The notes under the pieces are model-generated. The model worked only from the letters and a program-made list of their open reading frames with translations. It ran no database searches and was not told the DNA's origin. This document shows, piece after piece, positions 20,893-31,365 of a stretch of 40,641 bases of DNA. The stretch comes from Auxenochlorella pyrenoidosa (taxonomy: Eukaryota > Chlorophyta > Trebouxiophyceae > Chlorellales > Chlorellaceae), in contig KQ481993.1 in assembly GCA_001430745.1 (NCBI GenBank), positions 1,954,835 to 1,995,475 of the forward strand. Direction: 5' to 3'. The position numbers and the translations under genes were made by a program. How positions within the stretch are numbered: the stretch's first letter is position 1; each line of letters opens with the position of its first letter.

Positions 20893-21752
20893 ATGGTGAG
20901 TGGAGCCCGCCGGGCCGTGCGAAACGCACAGGTCGAACGAATGGACAGCGGCGCTCCCCGAGGGCCTCGCATGTAGCCTAGACGGTCCCCGGGGATGCCA
21001 GGAAGAGCGCATTGCGGCGGGCAGCCTGGCTCCAGGCGGGGACAGCTGTGGCCAGGCAGAGGAGCAGGCTCCAGCTGTTCCTTAGCAGCCATGCCAGCCA
21101 GGTTACGGCAGGGGGCAGGAAACCTCAGGCCCGTTGCGTAACATGTTGCTGCCCCTTGCCCACTGGCTGTACATGCTGACCGCTTCTGGATGCCGGCCCC
21201 GTCTGCCCGCTACCACTGCCTGCAGGCCTCTGATCTGAAGTCGGTGTTTGAAGCCTTCGCGGCATTTGGCTCTCGCGAGGCGGTGGGCGGCATGGAGGGG
21301 CGCGCCTTCTCCAAGTGAGCTCTGCCGGTGGCGGGATGCAGCCAGGCGTGTCCGTCTGCCTCCCTTGCAGCCAGCATCCGACTGCCGCCCAAACCCACAC
21401 GCCTTCCTGTTCTGCCGCTCCCCTGCCCAGGCTCTGCAAGGATGCCGGCCTGTACTGCAAGAAGTTCACGACCACGGATGCAGACCTCATCTTCTCCAGT
21501 GTGAGCAGCAGCCTGCCGTGGGTGCGCAGCACCCTCTTGTCACACCCAGGGCCTGCACCCAGCACCCATCAAGGGCTGAGCGCCCCGCCGCCCCGCAGCT
21601 CGGCTGTGCAGGCCCACACCCTCTGTGCCCGTGCCTCTTAGGCTCAACAAGTCAAAGTCGCCTACATACCCCTCACTGCGGGCTCTGCCGAGCGGTGCCG
21701 TGGAGTGCTGCAGCAGCCGTCTGTACCCAAGAGTGCACCCAGTACTGAGTAG
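20893..21752 (+). CDS. Short p25-alpha/TPPP-like protein, C-terminal half missing
   Basis: The first exon contributes only the ATG (20893-20895), followed at once by GTGAGT. Exons 21226-21314 and 21431-21500 continue in frame as MASDLKSVFEAFAAFGSRE, MEGRAFSKLCKDAG and KKFTTTDADLIFSS. This is the N-terminal part of the p25-alpha domain (family pattern: FxxFAxFG, MxGxxFxKLCKD, TTTDxDLIF), found in tubulin polymerisation-promoting proteins and linked to cilia in most lineages. The rest of the domain (usually ITFxQF and a Gly-rich C-terminal motif) is not found in the next 700 bases. A possible last exon 21642-21752 (AQQVKVAYIPLT...) ends at TAG and is followed by TGTAA 32 bases later, giving about 90 residues, but its sequence does not look like the family. 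Either a truncated gene or a degenerating one. Confidence 0.65.
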
Positions 21753-22424
21753 GCCTACCTCTCGTCAGAGCAGAGGCTCGCCTTGTAACTGCAAGAATGA
21801 GTGAGTGCAGGGGGACACCAGCTTGACGCTGCTGGACCGCACTGGCGGTTCTTCTGTGCTCCTGTGTTGCATGCTCTGCGATGCGGCCTGCACTGGGCTT
21901 AAAGCGCTGCGCAGTCGGGCACAAGACGAGGGGGAGGCACAGGCAGGCAGTCAACAATACATGAAGCAGGCGTGGTGGCAGTGCTGTCCCTGTCCATCAG
22001 GCAATTAAGTCAGCCAGGCAGAAAGGGGATGGTGACCAGTATCAGACAACCCGTTCGCTGTCCTGTGGATGGCAGTCTCCACCAGTGATCCGCGGCCGCT
22101 TCCATGCTGCTCCCCCCTTGAGTAGCTCTCCGTTTTGATTTTATTACCAAATGAATTAAAGTCCCCACCAGAAGAATCATTATGATACAGGGGTCAAGGG
22201 CAAGGGCGCCGGCCGGCGCGGCGCCGTCATGCGGTGCCAGCGCCGGCGGCGCGAGCTGCTGCGCCGCCCCTAGTCAGGCTGCATTGCAATCGCTTAAGAC
22301 CACCTGCAGGAGGGACAAGGCAGCAGGGGGGAGGGTCAAGTCACAAGAGACAATGGCACAGCTCAACGAACGAAGCGTCGGCAGCGAACAGGTAGCGCAT
22401 ACCAGGCAGCCCGGAGATAAGGCC
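21753..22424. other. Convergent 3' region, locally AT-rich
   Basis: It contains the TGTAA of the TPPP-like gene (21784-21788) and the 3' UTR of petC. The stretch 22130-22190 is clearly more AT-rich than its surroundings. No exon is supported. Confidence 0.5.
21784..21788 (+). promoter_or_regulatory. TGTAA poly(A) signal
   Basis: TGTAA 32 bases after the proposed stop of the TPPP-like gene, on the same strand. Confidence 0.55.
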
Positions 22425-24468
22425 TTACCAGGGCTGCTCGTTGGTCCGGAAGTCAATCTCGGTCCTGGATAAGGGACAGGGGCAGGAAACAGCAGGGTTT
22501 GGAAGAGCACAAAGGCCGCCGCTGCCCTGCCGGGCCACACAGCTGCCGCTGCCGTGGGATGCCCAGCCCATGTGCCGACATGCTGTGCATCTGCCCGAGC
22601 GGCGAAGCAGGCGCGCAGCCTCTGCTTCCCTCCCTGTTCCCCCACCAGGGCGAGAAGGTGACCACATCGTCGGTCACGTCGCAGTGCGCCAGCGCCAGGG
22701 ACAGGGGGGCCGGGCCGCGGATCTTCTTGCCCTCGGCGTTGTACTGGCTGCCGTGGCAGGGGCACATGAACTGCGGCGGGGCCGGGCGGGGTGGGGTGGT
22801 GCAGGCGGCGCGATGTTGAGCACAGACCCCGGTGCGACAAGGGGTGGCCGCGCATGCATGAGGTCTAACAGACTCCCGTGCATCTTGGGCAAAGCTGCCC
22901 AGCGGTGTTGGCGGTGTTGTGGCCCCGCCTGCGCACGCCAGGCGGCAGCCAGGGGCCAGCCGCCCCGCCCCTGCCCCACCCCGGCAGCCCAGGCAAGCAG
23001 CCCAGGCAAGCAGGCGGCAGCAAGCCCCACCTTGTTCTCGGCCTTGTTCCAGGGCACGACGCAGCCCAGGTGGGTGCACACCGCGTTCAGGCCGTACTTC
23101 TCAATCTCGCCCTTCTCGGTCACGATCAGGTAGGTGGCATCGCCCTGCGGGGGCAACACAGGCAAGGCAGATCGGATGCAGTTTGATGTCAGCATGCATG
23201 GCAGCGCGCAGCCGGGGGGGCGAACGGAGCGGCTGCTGGGCGGGAGGAGGTCCTTAGGGCGTGGCATGTCTGCGTGGAGCGCCGGCGGGCTGCAGGCTGT
23301 GTGGCTGGGGTGGGAAGGCTGCCAAGCTGAGGTGGAGTGGCAGCTGGGTCCAGCAGCCTGCTGCCGGCGGGCAGAGTCGCGCGGCAACTGTGTGCCCTGC
23401 TGCCACAGAAGCTTCATACAGCCACGGCTTGCGCTGCTCCAGCTGCTGCTGGGCAGCAGCTACATCTGCTGCGCACTGGCGGGCAGCAACGGGGAGACGG
23501 CAGTGCTGGCTGCATCTCTGAGGCTGCTAGTAGCTCCTGCTGCATCAAGGCAGCTTGCGACTGCCAGCGCAGGATAGGTGCGCCAGAAGACATGCTGCTC
23601 CCCGGGAGATTCCATGGCGGGCAGTGGCTACCACACATGCTGCTCAGCGCTGCCGGGCTGATCCCGCCTCGGCGGCGCTGCGGTTGAATCAAAAGGTGCC
23701 GCTCCCCGCACGGCAGCAGCGCTGCCTGCCTGCCTGCCGCTGCTGCTTGGCTGTATGCGGCGCAGCAGCAGCATATGTGTAGAGACCAGCATGGCCAGCA
23801 TCAGCGTGCTTTAACCCGGGTCGCACCTTCAGGCCCTGGGACAGGCTGCGGTCGCCAGCCTGGTGGGTCGCCAGCCAGGAAGAGGCCTTGATGTCGTTGC
23901 CCAGAGCATCCTTGGCCACCTGGCCGCCGGAGCCGCCGCCAGCGCTGCAGAGAAGTAAAGCATCAGGGAAGGGGTTGACCGGCTGCTGCGCAAGGCTCGC
24001 CCGCCGGCTCTACTACCGCCCTTGCGCCGACCCGCCCGCGCCAGCCCTCCTACTACCCCCGCCGTCTGCGATCGCTGCAACGGCGGCCTAGAGCCACATT
24101 TGCACCCCAGAGGGCTTGCCTGGGGGGCACGAAGAACAGGGCGTAGGGGCCGGCCAGGCCCACAGCGGGGGCACCGACAGCGCCCAGCAGCAGCAGGTTC
24201 TGCAGTGGCAGGGGAGCGGGATGGCGCCATCTGTGAGGACTGCGCGAGCTCGCAAGGCCTCACTCGCTCGCTGGGGCTGGAGGCTGATGCCAAGCTGCGT
24301 CTGCCTGCAAGCTGCGCGCACCATGATGTTGCGCTTGTTCATGTCCGGCACCTCGCCAGCCACGGCAGCCGCGCGGACAGCCACCACGGGCGCCCGGCGG
24401 GCCACAGGGCGGGCAGCCGCCTTGAAGGCGGGCTGGACGGCCACCTTGCTGCTCAGAGCCGCTGCCAT
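22425..24468 (-). CDS. petC: Cytochrome b6f Rieske iron-sulfur protein
   Basis: Six exons: 24468-24322, 24199-24120, 23944-23827, 23144-23031, 22770-22646 and 22464-22425. They total 624 bases, 207 residues. PetC carries the 2Fe-2S cluster that passes electrons from plastoquinol to cytochrome f in the thylakoid b6f complex. Residues 1 to about 35 form a plastid transit peptide rich in Ala, Arg, Val and Lys. A hydrophobic segment [20 protein letters not shown] (51-70) is the membrane anchor, followed by the flexible glycine hinge SAGGGSGGQ. Cluster ligands are in CTHLGC (138-143) and CPCHGS (156-161). The ending [17 protein letters not shown] tail matches the family. Intron 2 has a GC donor (CAG|GCAAGC) and is confirmed by the PP-S-AGGG junction. 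Nothing suggests loss of function. This is the best-supported gene here. Confidence 0.97.
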
Positions 24469-25870
24469 GGTCCCCACTGCTAAACTGAGGGCGTGCAATG
24501 CTAAGGCGCTGGTTTATCTTTGGCCATGCTGCGCTGATGGGACATGCTGACGCGAGCACTGACGGCAGCAGCGCTTGCGCAAGGTGTTGGCATTCGCTTT
24601 GCACTCTGAGATCCGTGCTTGAATGTCTGCGATCACCCGGCCCTGCACGTGTTTCAGCCCTACGGCCCAGAGCCCGCCCCTTAGCAGCCCTAAGTGAGCT
24701 CCAGGATCGTCGCAGCTCATACAGCCAGTTGTCCTATTGCTCGAGCAGCCCGCGGAGGTGCCAAGACACTGGCCGCGGGCCTCTTCACTCTGGCCGCCAC
24801 CGACCTTGCTGCGACCTTGCCGGCCGTGTGGAAGTGTACCTCCCACACACCAGGATACAATATCGGAGCCTACCACCCAAGCTTGAGTGATGCAGTAAAT
24901 TCTTATGCGTTGGGTCGCCAGGAATGGGTGCTGAACCTGGGAATCCAGCGAGGATGCGGGATGCTCCATCCGTGCGGTCGTTCTTTCCCTGCGGTCGTTC
25001 AATCCGTCGGCACAATGCTCACGAGTGGCCCTGCATGCGCCATAGAGGGCAGGCACACTTATGAGGCTGTTTCTTGATGGCAGATTGTTAGCCGACGCAA
25101 CGTGAGTGCCAGCCTCGAAAGTGGCGGTGAAGGTGGCGGCAGATGCCTGGAGCGGCGCTGACTTGGAGGTGTTGCTGATTGATTGGCAGCATTCCCAGCT
25201 GTTACATCCCACTCTCAGCTTTGCTGCCAAGCGGCCAGCAGGAGTCCACTGGATTGACTGCTGGTGTGCAGGTGCTGCCACGCCCTGCACCAGCCATTTG
25301 CAATGCAACGATATGAATTCTCTGGGCAGCGAGCTTGCATGGTCAGAAGATGACAGCTCAAATAAGGTAGTGGGCATGCCAGCGGAGATCGAGGCGGGGC
25401 CAACTAGCTCAGAACGCAGTCCAATGTGCGTGTGAACTTCCTATGCCGAGCCAACCTGCGCAGCAGGGGAAGCACACTGCGTACATGACCATCACGAAAG
25501 AACCTTTCTGATCACCCTGCGATAGTGAGGCCTTGCCTTTTTGCTGCTTTGCGCAGACGCTCGCTGCTTACGGCAACCCCGGCTCACTGCCTTCAGCTCC
25601 CGGCAGACTTGGACTGCCGTGAGAACACTCCAACAGCGCTCCTGAAGGTGTGGTGGCTTCGTGCAGCTTGCGGGCTGGGCTCACACAACTCGCCGGAGTG
25701 AAGGAGTCGCCAAGGCTGTCGGCAGGCACGGCTGCCTTATGAACGTGTTGCTGAGATGTCGCAGAGTCTAGTGCGCAGCGCGCGCCGCCCAACCGTCAGA
25801 AGCACTCTCCCAGCGCCTGCGTCGCCGCCGCCGCCCAGGCGCACCCGGTGCCCCTGCTGCCCATGCAGGC
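24469..25870. other. Long divergent intergenic region
   Basis: It lies between the start codons of petC (-) and PEX11 (+) and so should hold two promoters. Base composition is closer to even than in the genes. An open minus-strand frame of 287 codons (25377-24514) and plus-strand frames at 24694 and 25106 show no recognisable motif, no splice context and low-complexity-free but unfamiliar sequence. A small unrecognised gene cannot be excluded. Confidence 0.45.
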
Positions 25871-27560
25871 ATGGCCCTGGCGGCCAAGGGGCCTGATGTG
25901 CTGGACCAGACGGTGGCCTTTCTGGCCAAGCGGGAGGGGATCGACAAGGTGCGCTGGGTGGCACCGCATGCGCCACCGCTTCCTCTGTGCCCGTGCACAA
26001 GCTGCCTGCCGCCAACACACCTGCTGCCGCTCGCCAGGACAGCCTTCAGGCCAGGAACAACCACCCACCCCGCAATGCTCCTTCCCTTTTCCTGGGCCGC
26101 AGACGCTCAAGATTGTCCGGTACACCACCCGCCTGCTGCTGGCCACGGCGCTGCGGGACAGCGGCGGCGGCGAGCTGGCGCAGCGCCTGAAGCGCTTTGA
26201 GGGCAGCATTGCCACCAGCAGGTGTGTTGGAGAGGGGGTGGGTGGGTTGGCCTGTCCTGTGCCAGTTAGGAGCATCGGCGCGGCGCATGTGCGGCACGAG
26301 GCGCGCCTGGATGGTGCCGCTCCCTCGGCCCACACCACCCCAGGCCGTCTTCACGGGCCGCCGCCGCCGCGCACGTCCACCCGCTGCGCCCCCCTCCGCG
26401 CCGCATCCTCCCCCCATCTTTTCCCGCCGCCCCCGCCCGGCCCCCGAGCAGGAAGGCGTACCGGCTGGGCAAGTTCCTGGGGGACGTCAACACGCTGCGC
26501 AAGACGCGGCTGCACGCGCCCTACGCCGCCCTCGAGTGGGTGGCCGCCGGCGGCGAGTGCGTCTACTACTTCACAGACCAGCTGGTCTGGTGAGCAGTGT
26601 GTGTGTGTGTGTGTGTGTGGTGGTGGGCGGCGCGAGGGGACGCCGCTGCAGCTGCCCCCGCGCAAGCCGGGCGCGCTGCACGGGACGTGCTGTGATGACA
26701 AGCAGGCGGCGCGCCGGCGGCTTACGCATGTGGCGGGCGGGCAGTGCGCCGCCACTGGCGCTGCCAACCCCTGGCGCGGCTAAAAGCGCGCACGAGCGGC
26801 GCGGCGCTCTGCTGCCCCCTGCACGTGTGGGCAGCGCACCCACCTGTTGCCGTCGTTTGGTTGTGCCCTGTGCCTGCCTGCAGGCTCGTCAAGGCCGGCC
26901 TGCTGCCCGACCGCTACAGCAGCGGGCTGGGCCGGGTGTCAGCCTGGGGCGAGTTTGTGGGCTACCTGGGCAGCATCACGCTGAGCCTGCTGCGCATCGC
27001 GCTGCTGCTGGAGCGCGAGGCCGCCCTGCTGGCGGAGCTGCAGCGGCAGCGCGCGCTCGCAGAGCGGCAGCGGCGCAAGCAGGTGGGGCGGTGCTGCGCC
27101 CCGGCCGGCCGCTGTTTTGTGAAAGCGCCCGCCTGCCTTGCCGGGAGGCCAGCAAGCCGCCTGCTCCGGCGCCGCCAGCTGCTTGGCCTGAGTCGAGTGC
27201 TCTCTGCCCCGCCGCTTGCAGGCGGACGCTATCGGACCAGATGGCGGGCCCACGGCCCCGGCAGCCGGGGAGGCGCCGACCTGGCAGGCGCCCGCGGCAG
27301 AGACGGCGGCCGAGGGCGGCGGCAGCGCAAAGGCGCTAGCAGGGGAGATCCAGCTGCTGCGCACGAGGCGCACGCTGCGCACGCTGGGCCTGGTGCAAGA
27401 CCTTGCAGACCTGCTCATGGTCCTGCCAGACCTGCGGGGGCAGGCCGGCAAGCCCGGCAGGCTGGGCGCCGCGCTCAGCGGGCCCGCGGTGCTGGCGCTA
27501 GCAGGCCTGGTCAGCGGCTGCCTCAGCGCGTACAAAAACTGGCCGGGGGCAGCGCGGTAG
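25871..27560 (+). CDS. PEX11: Peroxin 11 (peroxisome division/elongation protein)
   Basis: Five exons: 25871-25948, 26103-26221, 26452-26589, 26884-27082 and 27222-27560. They sum to 873 bases, 290 residues. PEX11 proteins bend and elongate the peroxisome membrane before fission. Family features seen: N-terminal LDQTVAFLAKREGIDKTLKIVRYTTRLLL, the amphipathic region, then KAYRLGKFLGDVNTLRK, a helix ending VYYFTDQLVWLVKAGLL, SAWGEFVGYLGSITLSLLRI, and a C-terminal hydrophobic segment around GPAVLALAGLVSGCLSAYKNW. Between residues 179 and 210 there is an Ala/Pro/Gly-rich linker longer than in the plant proteins. All four introns are GT-AG with phases that fit. The ATG at 25871 is used because the family sequence begins within ten residues of it. 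A peroxisomal gene near a fatty-acid-breakdown gene and a lipase is suggestive only. Confidence 0.92.
26597..26619 (+). repeat. (GT)n microsatellite
   Basis: GT dinucleotide run starting at the donor of PEX11 intron 3. Confidence 0.85.
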
Positions 27561-28640
27561 CGTGGGGTTCGCGCCGCGCTGCAGTGCCGCAGCCCCCGCC
27601 GCGATTGGATGCAGCGCTGTCTGTTGCGTCCACCAGGCGAGGCCCGCGATGGCAGCCTCTCGGTTGTGCCCCAGGCGGGCTTGCTCCCCTGGCACGGCCC
27701 GTGCTTGCCCAACCTCTGCCTCTGTGTTTTTTTGCTGGGCGTTCTGAGTAGCGTTGGCCCGCACCATTTTTTTCCGAAATCCTTCCTGCAGGCAGGGCCC
27801 CCCTATCCCGGTTTTCGTGCCCTGCCCTGCGTGTACCCTCCCCGCCTTGTACTTGCGAGTAGAGCGGCATTGCCCGACCAACGTCCGCCCTCTTTGACCG
27901 ATTCCTGCGCCGTCCTGATCCTTCAACAGCCGTTGCCAACTGGCCACGTGGCCCCAGCATTTAGCGAGCTACCCCAATCCTTGCAGCCCTTGAGCCACGA
28001 TACGCTCATCCATTTTCCCTGCTGTCGCGTCTAGTGCTACAAAATGGCAGCGCATGTCATGGCAAAGTGATGAGAGTGCTTGGCAAGGCAGGGGCAGGGA
28101 AGCGCAGGGACACTAGCAGCACCGCGGTGCGAGGTCATGCAATGGCAGGATGGGGGGTGCCGGAGACTGGCAAATAAGCTCAAAAGGGTGCGTGCACACG
28201 GAAATGCTGGCCGGAAAAGCCGGTTGCTGCCCCACAGGCAGGAAGGGAAAACGGGGACAGAGCAGGCATTGGCAGGGCAGGCAGGACCCAGGGGCAGGCA
28301 AGCAGGACGCGTCGAAACAGCACAGGGGGCATGCGTTTGCAGAGGGGCGGATGCCCCGCTCTCAGCAGACTGCGCAGCACTGGTGGGCAAAACCGGAAAA
28401 CTGGGGGACGAAGGGGAAGGGGAACGCCACTCGGGCATGGTGCGAAGGGAAAGGGGGGGGGAGCTGCTGGGCTGAGGCTGCAGGGGCCGGCTCACAGGAC
28501 CTCTACAGCCACCTGCACGCCAGAGGGGGCGAGGAGTGGGTTGGTGCATGGGCGAGCTTCCGACAACGTGGTCCCGCCGAGCGCCGCCCCTGCATACCAT
28601 TTACACTATTCTCCTACTTTACAAAACAGGCACTCCTATC
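27561..28640. other. Convergent 3' region
   Basis: PEX11 (+) and the phytol-kinase-like gene (-) end towards each other here. Minus-strand TGTAA signals sit at 28623-28619 and 28605-28601, close to the kinase stop. None was found for PEX11. No exon is supported; the purine-rich part 28070-28480 has no recognisable content. Confidence 0.5.
28601..28623 (-). promoter_or_regulatory. Paired TGTAA poly(A) signals
   Basis: TGTAA at 28623-28619 and 28605-28601 on the minus strand, within 40 bases of the kinase stop codon, implying a very short 3' UTR and supporting the terminal exon. Confidence 0.6.
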
Positions 28641-31060
28641 TTAGAAAATGGCCCCGCGCGCGCGCCGCCGCCCAGGGGCGCGTGCCTGGAGGAACAACCT
28701 GCCCAGGAGAAACAACGTGCCACGCGCGCTTGCCTGGAGAAATAATATGCCCAGGAAGGCGGCCACCCCGGGCACAGAGAGGTTGTCGTCCACCACCCTG
28801 TTGACCGGCAGCGACTCCACGACCGTGGCCGCCAGCGCGATGATGGCCACTGCAGGGGCGAGGGGAGGGCAGGGGCCTGGGCAGGCGGGTGGGCGTAGCA
28901 CGCGGGCGGGAGCGCGGGCGGGCGGGCATGCAGGGGAGTGTCGACCAGGGCCGCGCGCCCCGGGAGCCGGCGGCAGGGGGCGGCCCAGGCAGGCAGGCAG
29001 GGTGCGGGATGGGGGGTGGGCGGGGCGTGGGGGTCCCAGATGGGGCAGGCAGGCTGGGCGCACCCGCGGCAAACGTGGCCGGCATGTCGCACTCCAGGAA
29101 GCCCAGAGAGCAGAAGAAGGTGACAAGGCCGAGGCTCATGCCCAGGCCGCCTGCGAGTGGCAAGGGGCGCAGGCGGTGCGGGCTCGGTGGGGGCAGTAGG
29201 GACCTGCCAGGCGGCGGCGCCACGCGGCCCACCCGGGTGCGGCCCGTCGCAGCGCCAGCCGAAAGGCGGGGGCCGCGCTCGTGCGAGGCAGCAAGGGCAG
29301 CGCACCGCGGCCCGCCCGAAGCAGGCCGGCAGATCGGCGGGGGGCAGGCAGCGTCGCACCGTCGCAACAATGCCTGCGGGCGGCAGGCAGCTGTGGGTAC
29401 CAGAAACTGCCTGCCGGCGCGGCGGCGCGGGCGTGGGTCCTCACCCAGGAACATGGCTGCGCTGCCCGCCCAGCTCTTCTCCGGGTTCCAGGGCAGCGGG
29501 TTGCCGGCCCCCAGGCGCCGCCCCACAATGTCGGCCAGGCCGTCACCGCCACACATCAGGGAGGCGATGACCAGCCCCACCGGGGAGGCGCGCCAGTAGA
29601 GGGCGGTGATGGCGATGAGCACGATGACGTAATACAGGGGGCCGCTGCGGGGGCGAGGCGGGGCGCCGAGGCGGGCGGGTGGGCGAAACGGCCGGCCGCT
29701 GGTGCCTGTGTCGCGCGCGGCTGCCTGTGCCATGCAGCAGGGTGCGCCCTCCCCTTGTCCTGACACTGCTGCCCCGCCCCCCCCCCAAAAAAAACANNNN
29801 NNNNNNNNNNNNNNNNNNNNNNNNNNNNNNNNNNNNNNNNNNNNNNNNNNNNNNNNNNNNNNNNNNNNNNNNNNNNNNNNNNNNNNNNNNNNNNNNNNNN
29901 NNNNNNNNNNNNNNNNNNNNNNNNNNNNNNNNNNNNNNNNNNNNNNNNNNNNNNNNNNNNNNNNNNNNNNNNNNNNNNNNNNNNNNNNNNNNNNNNNNNN
30001 NNNNNNNNNNNNNNNNNNNNNNNNNNNNNNNNNNNNNNNNNNNNNNNNNNNNNNNNNNNNNNNNNNNNNNNNNNNNNNNNNNNNNNNNNNNNNNNNNNNN
30101 NNNNNNNNNNNNNNNNNNNNNNNNNNNNNNNNNNNNNNNNNNNNNNNNNNNNNNNNNNNNNNNNNNNNNNNNNNNNNNNNNNNNNNNNNNNNNNNNNNNN
30201 NNNNNNNNNNNNNNNNNNNNNNNNNNNNNNNNNNNNNNNNNNNNNNNNNNNNNNNNNNNNNNNNNNNNNNNNNNNNNNNNNNNNNNNNNNNNNNNNNNNN
30301 NNNNNNNNNNNNNNNNNNNNNNNNNNNNNNNNNNNNNNNNNNNNNNNNGGGGGGGGGGGGCGGGCGGGGGCGCGGCAGGGTTATGCGGCTGGGGTGCCGA
30401 ACGCAAGCGGGGCGGGCGAACGGCCCCCCGGCAAGCGCCCCAGCAGATTCCAAGTGCCGGCTGCTGTTTAGTCAAACAGGAGGCTGGGAAGGCCTGCAAA
30501 GCTGGCATGCAAAGCTGGTGTGCAAAGCAGGTGTGCACAGCTGGTGTGCGCAGCCGGGAGAGCAGCAGTCAGGAGCGGCCAGCAGGGCGGGCACGACCCG
30601 TCCATGCCACCAGAAGCAGCGCATCCTTGGGCAGCGCTGAGCAAAGGCAGCCCGTGCCCACCTTGTCGATCAAGTTGTGGCGCTCCAGGGTGTCGAAAAA
30701 CTTGATCAGCGCGACGCTCCCGGCGACGGCAAAGGCGGCGGCGGCGACGTCGCGGGCAGGCGACACCTCAAGCGCCGCCAGCGCCTCTGGCAGCGCTGCT
30801 GCGGGCTGCAGGCGCTGCCCGCATCGCTGCCGCTGCGGCGCCGCGTGCTGCTGTTGTTGCTGCTGCCGCCGCTGCTGCAGGTTGCTGAGGCTGCCACGCC
30901 GGACCGGCCGCTTCGCCAGCGGTGCGCAGACGGGAAGCGCCACCAGGCCCCGCATTTCCCCTCCCGCTGTAGCCACGACATTGCAAGCGTGTCTCCTTTT
31001 CGTCAGGGCTGCAGGACCCCGCGCCGCAAGGCTCGGAAGAGCTCCTGTGGCCGTCTGCAT
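28641..31060 (-). CDS. Phytol/farnesol kinase (VTE5/FOLK-like), internal gap
   Basis: Visible exons: 31060-30662, 29644-29445, 29150-29064 and 28849-28641. At least one exon is lost in the assembly gap at 29797-30348. VTE5-type enzymes phosphorylate phytol or farnesol with CTP or UTP in plastid membranes, feeding tocopherol and chlorophyll salvage. Family matches: PLYYVIVLIAITALYW, then CGGDGLADIVGRRLG and NPLPWNPEKSWAGSAAMF, GLVTFFCSLGFLE, and ATVVESLPVNRVVDDNLSVP near the end. The N-terminal 133 codons hold a transit-like, Gln- and Ala-rich region and a first hydrophobic segment. After the usual end the frame adds about 30 residues (GTLFLLGRLFLQARAP...) derived from a local tandem repeat, then TAA and TGTAA signals. 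Which prenol is used cannot be told from sequence. Confidence 0.85.
28674..28758 (-). repeat. Degenerate tandem repeat extending the kinase C-terminus
   Basis: Roughly 27-30 base units with the core CCTGGAGAAA(C/T)AA are repeated three times. On the minus strand they encode LFLQASARG, LFLLGR and LFLQARAP in tandem, after the normal family end. Confidence 0.65.
29797..30348. other. Assembly gap (552 N)
   Basis: A run of N inside the kinase gene. It is flanked on the left by a C run then A run and on the right by a run of about 12 G, so homopolymers probably stopped the assembly. Confidence 1.
30493..30557 (+). repeat. 13-bp minisatellite, five units
   Basis: Five consecutive 13-base units of consensus TGTGCAAAGCTGG lie in a kinase intron: units begin at 30493, 30506, 30519, 30532 and 30545, with 0-3 differences each. 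Confidence 0.85.
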
Positions 31061-31365
31061 GGTCCTGCTGCCGCTTCTACTCCCGCCGGCTCAGCCTGTC
31101 GTGAAAGCTTTGCCGGAACGAAAGACAGACTGCTGGCGACGGGTGAGCGCTCTTTACTTGTTGGCTTGGTTCTGAGCAAGCCCCGCCGAGCTCTGGAGGC
31201 TCACAAGAAATGCTCAAGGTGGCACTAGCGGTACAAATGCAGTTCCGAGCGCTACACCTCCACAGCAGCCAAGATAATGGGGGCCTGCTGCCAGCAAGGA
31301 CAGCGTGGCCGTCGGGGTAGTGCCCCTTGCTGCAGCCATCACGGCTGCAGTCTGGCAAGCCGGTG
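31061..31365. other. Short intergenic spacer
   Basis: It separates the AAA ATPase stop from the kinase start, both on the minus strand. It must hold the ATPase 3' UTR and the kinase promoter; no motif is recognised. Confidence 0.5.

Noticed and set aside
24514..25377. 287-codon minus-strand open frame between petC and PEX11
   Set aside because: No motif, no family resemblance and no poly(A) signal were seen. It is more likely chance openness in a promoter region, though a small orphan gene cannot be fully excluded.
28636..30453. 605-codon minus-strand open frame
   Set aside because: It runs through the N gap, which is translated as X, and joins kinase exon 29644-29445 to intron sequence. 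It is an artefact of the gap.
30493..30557. 13-bp repeats as a possible regulatory binding array
   Set aside because: Directly adjoining units without spacers inside an intron fit a minisatellite. Nothing ties it to a factor.
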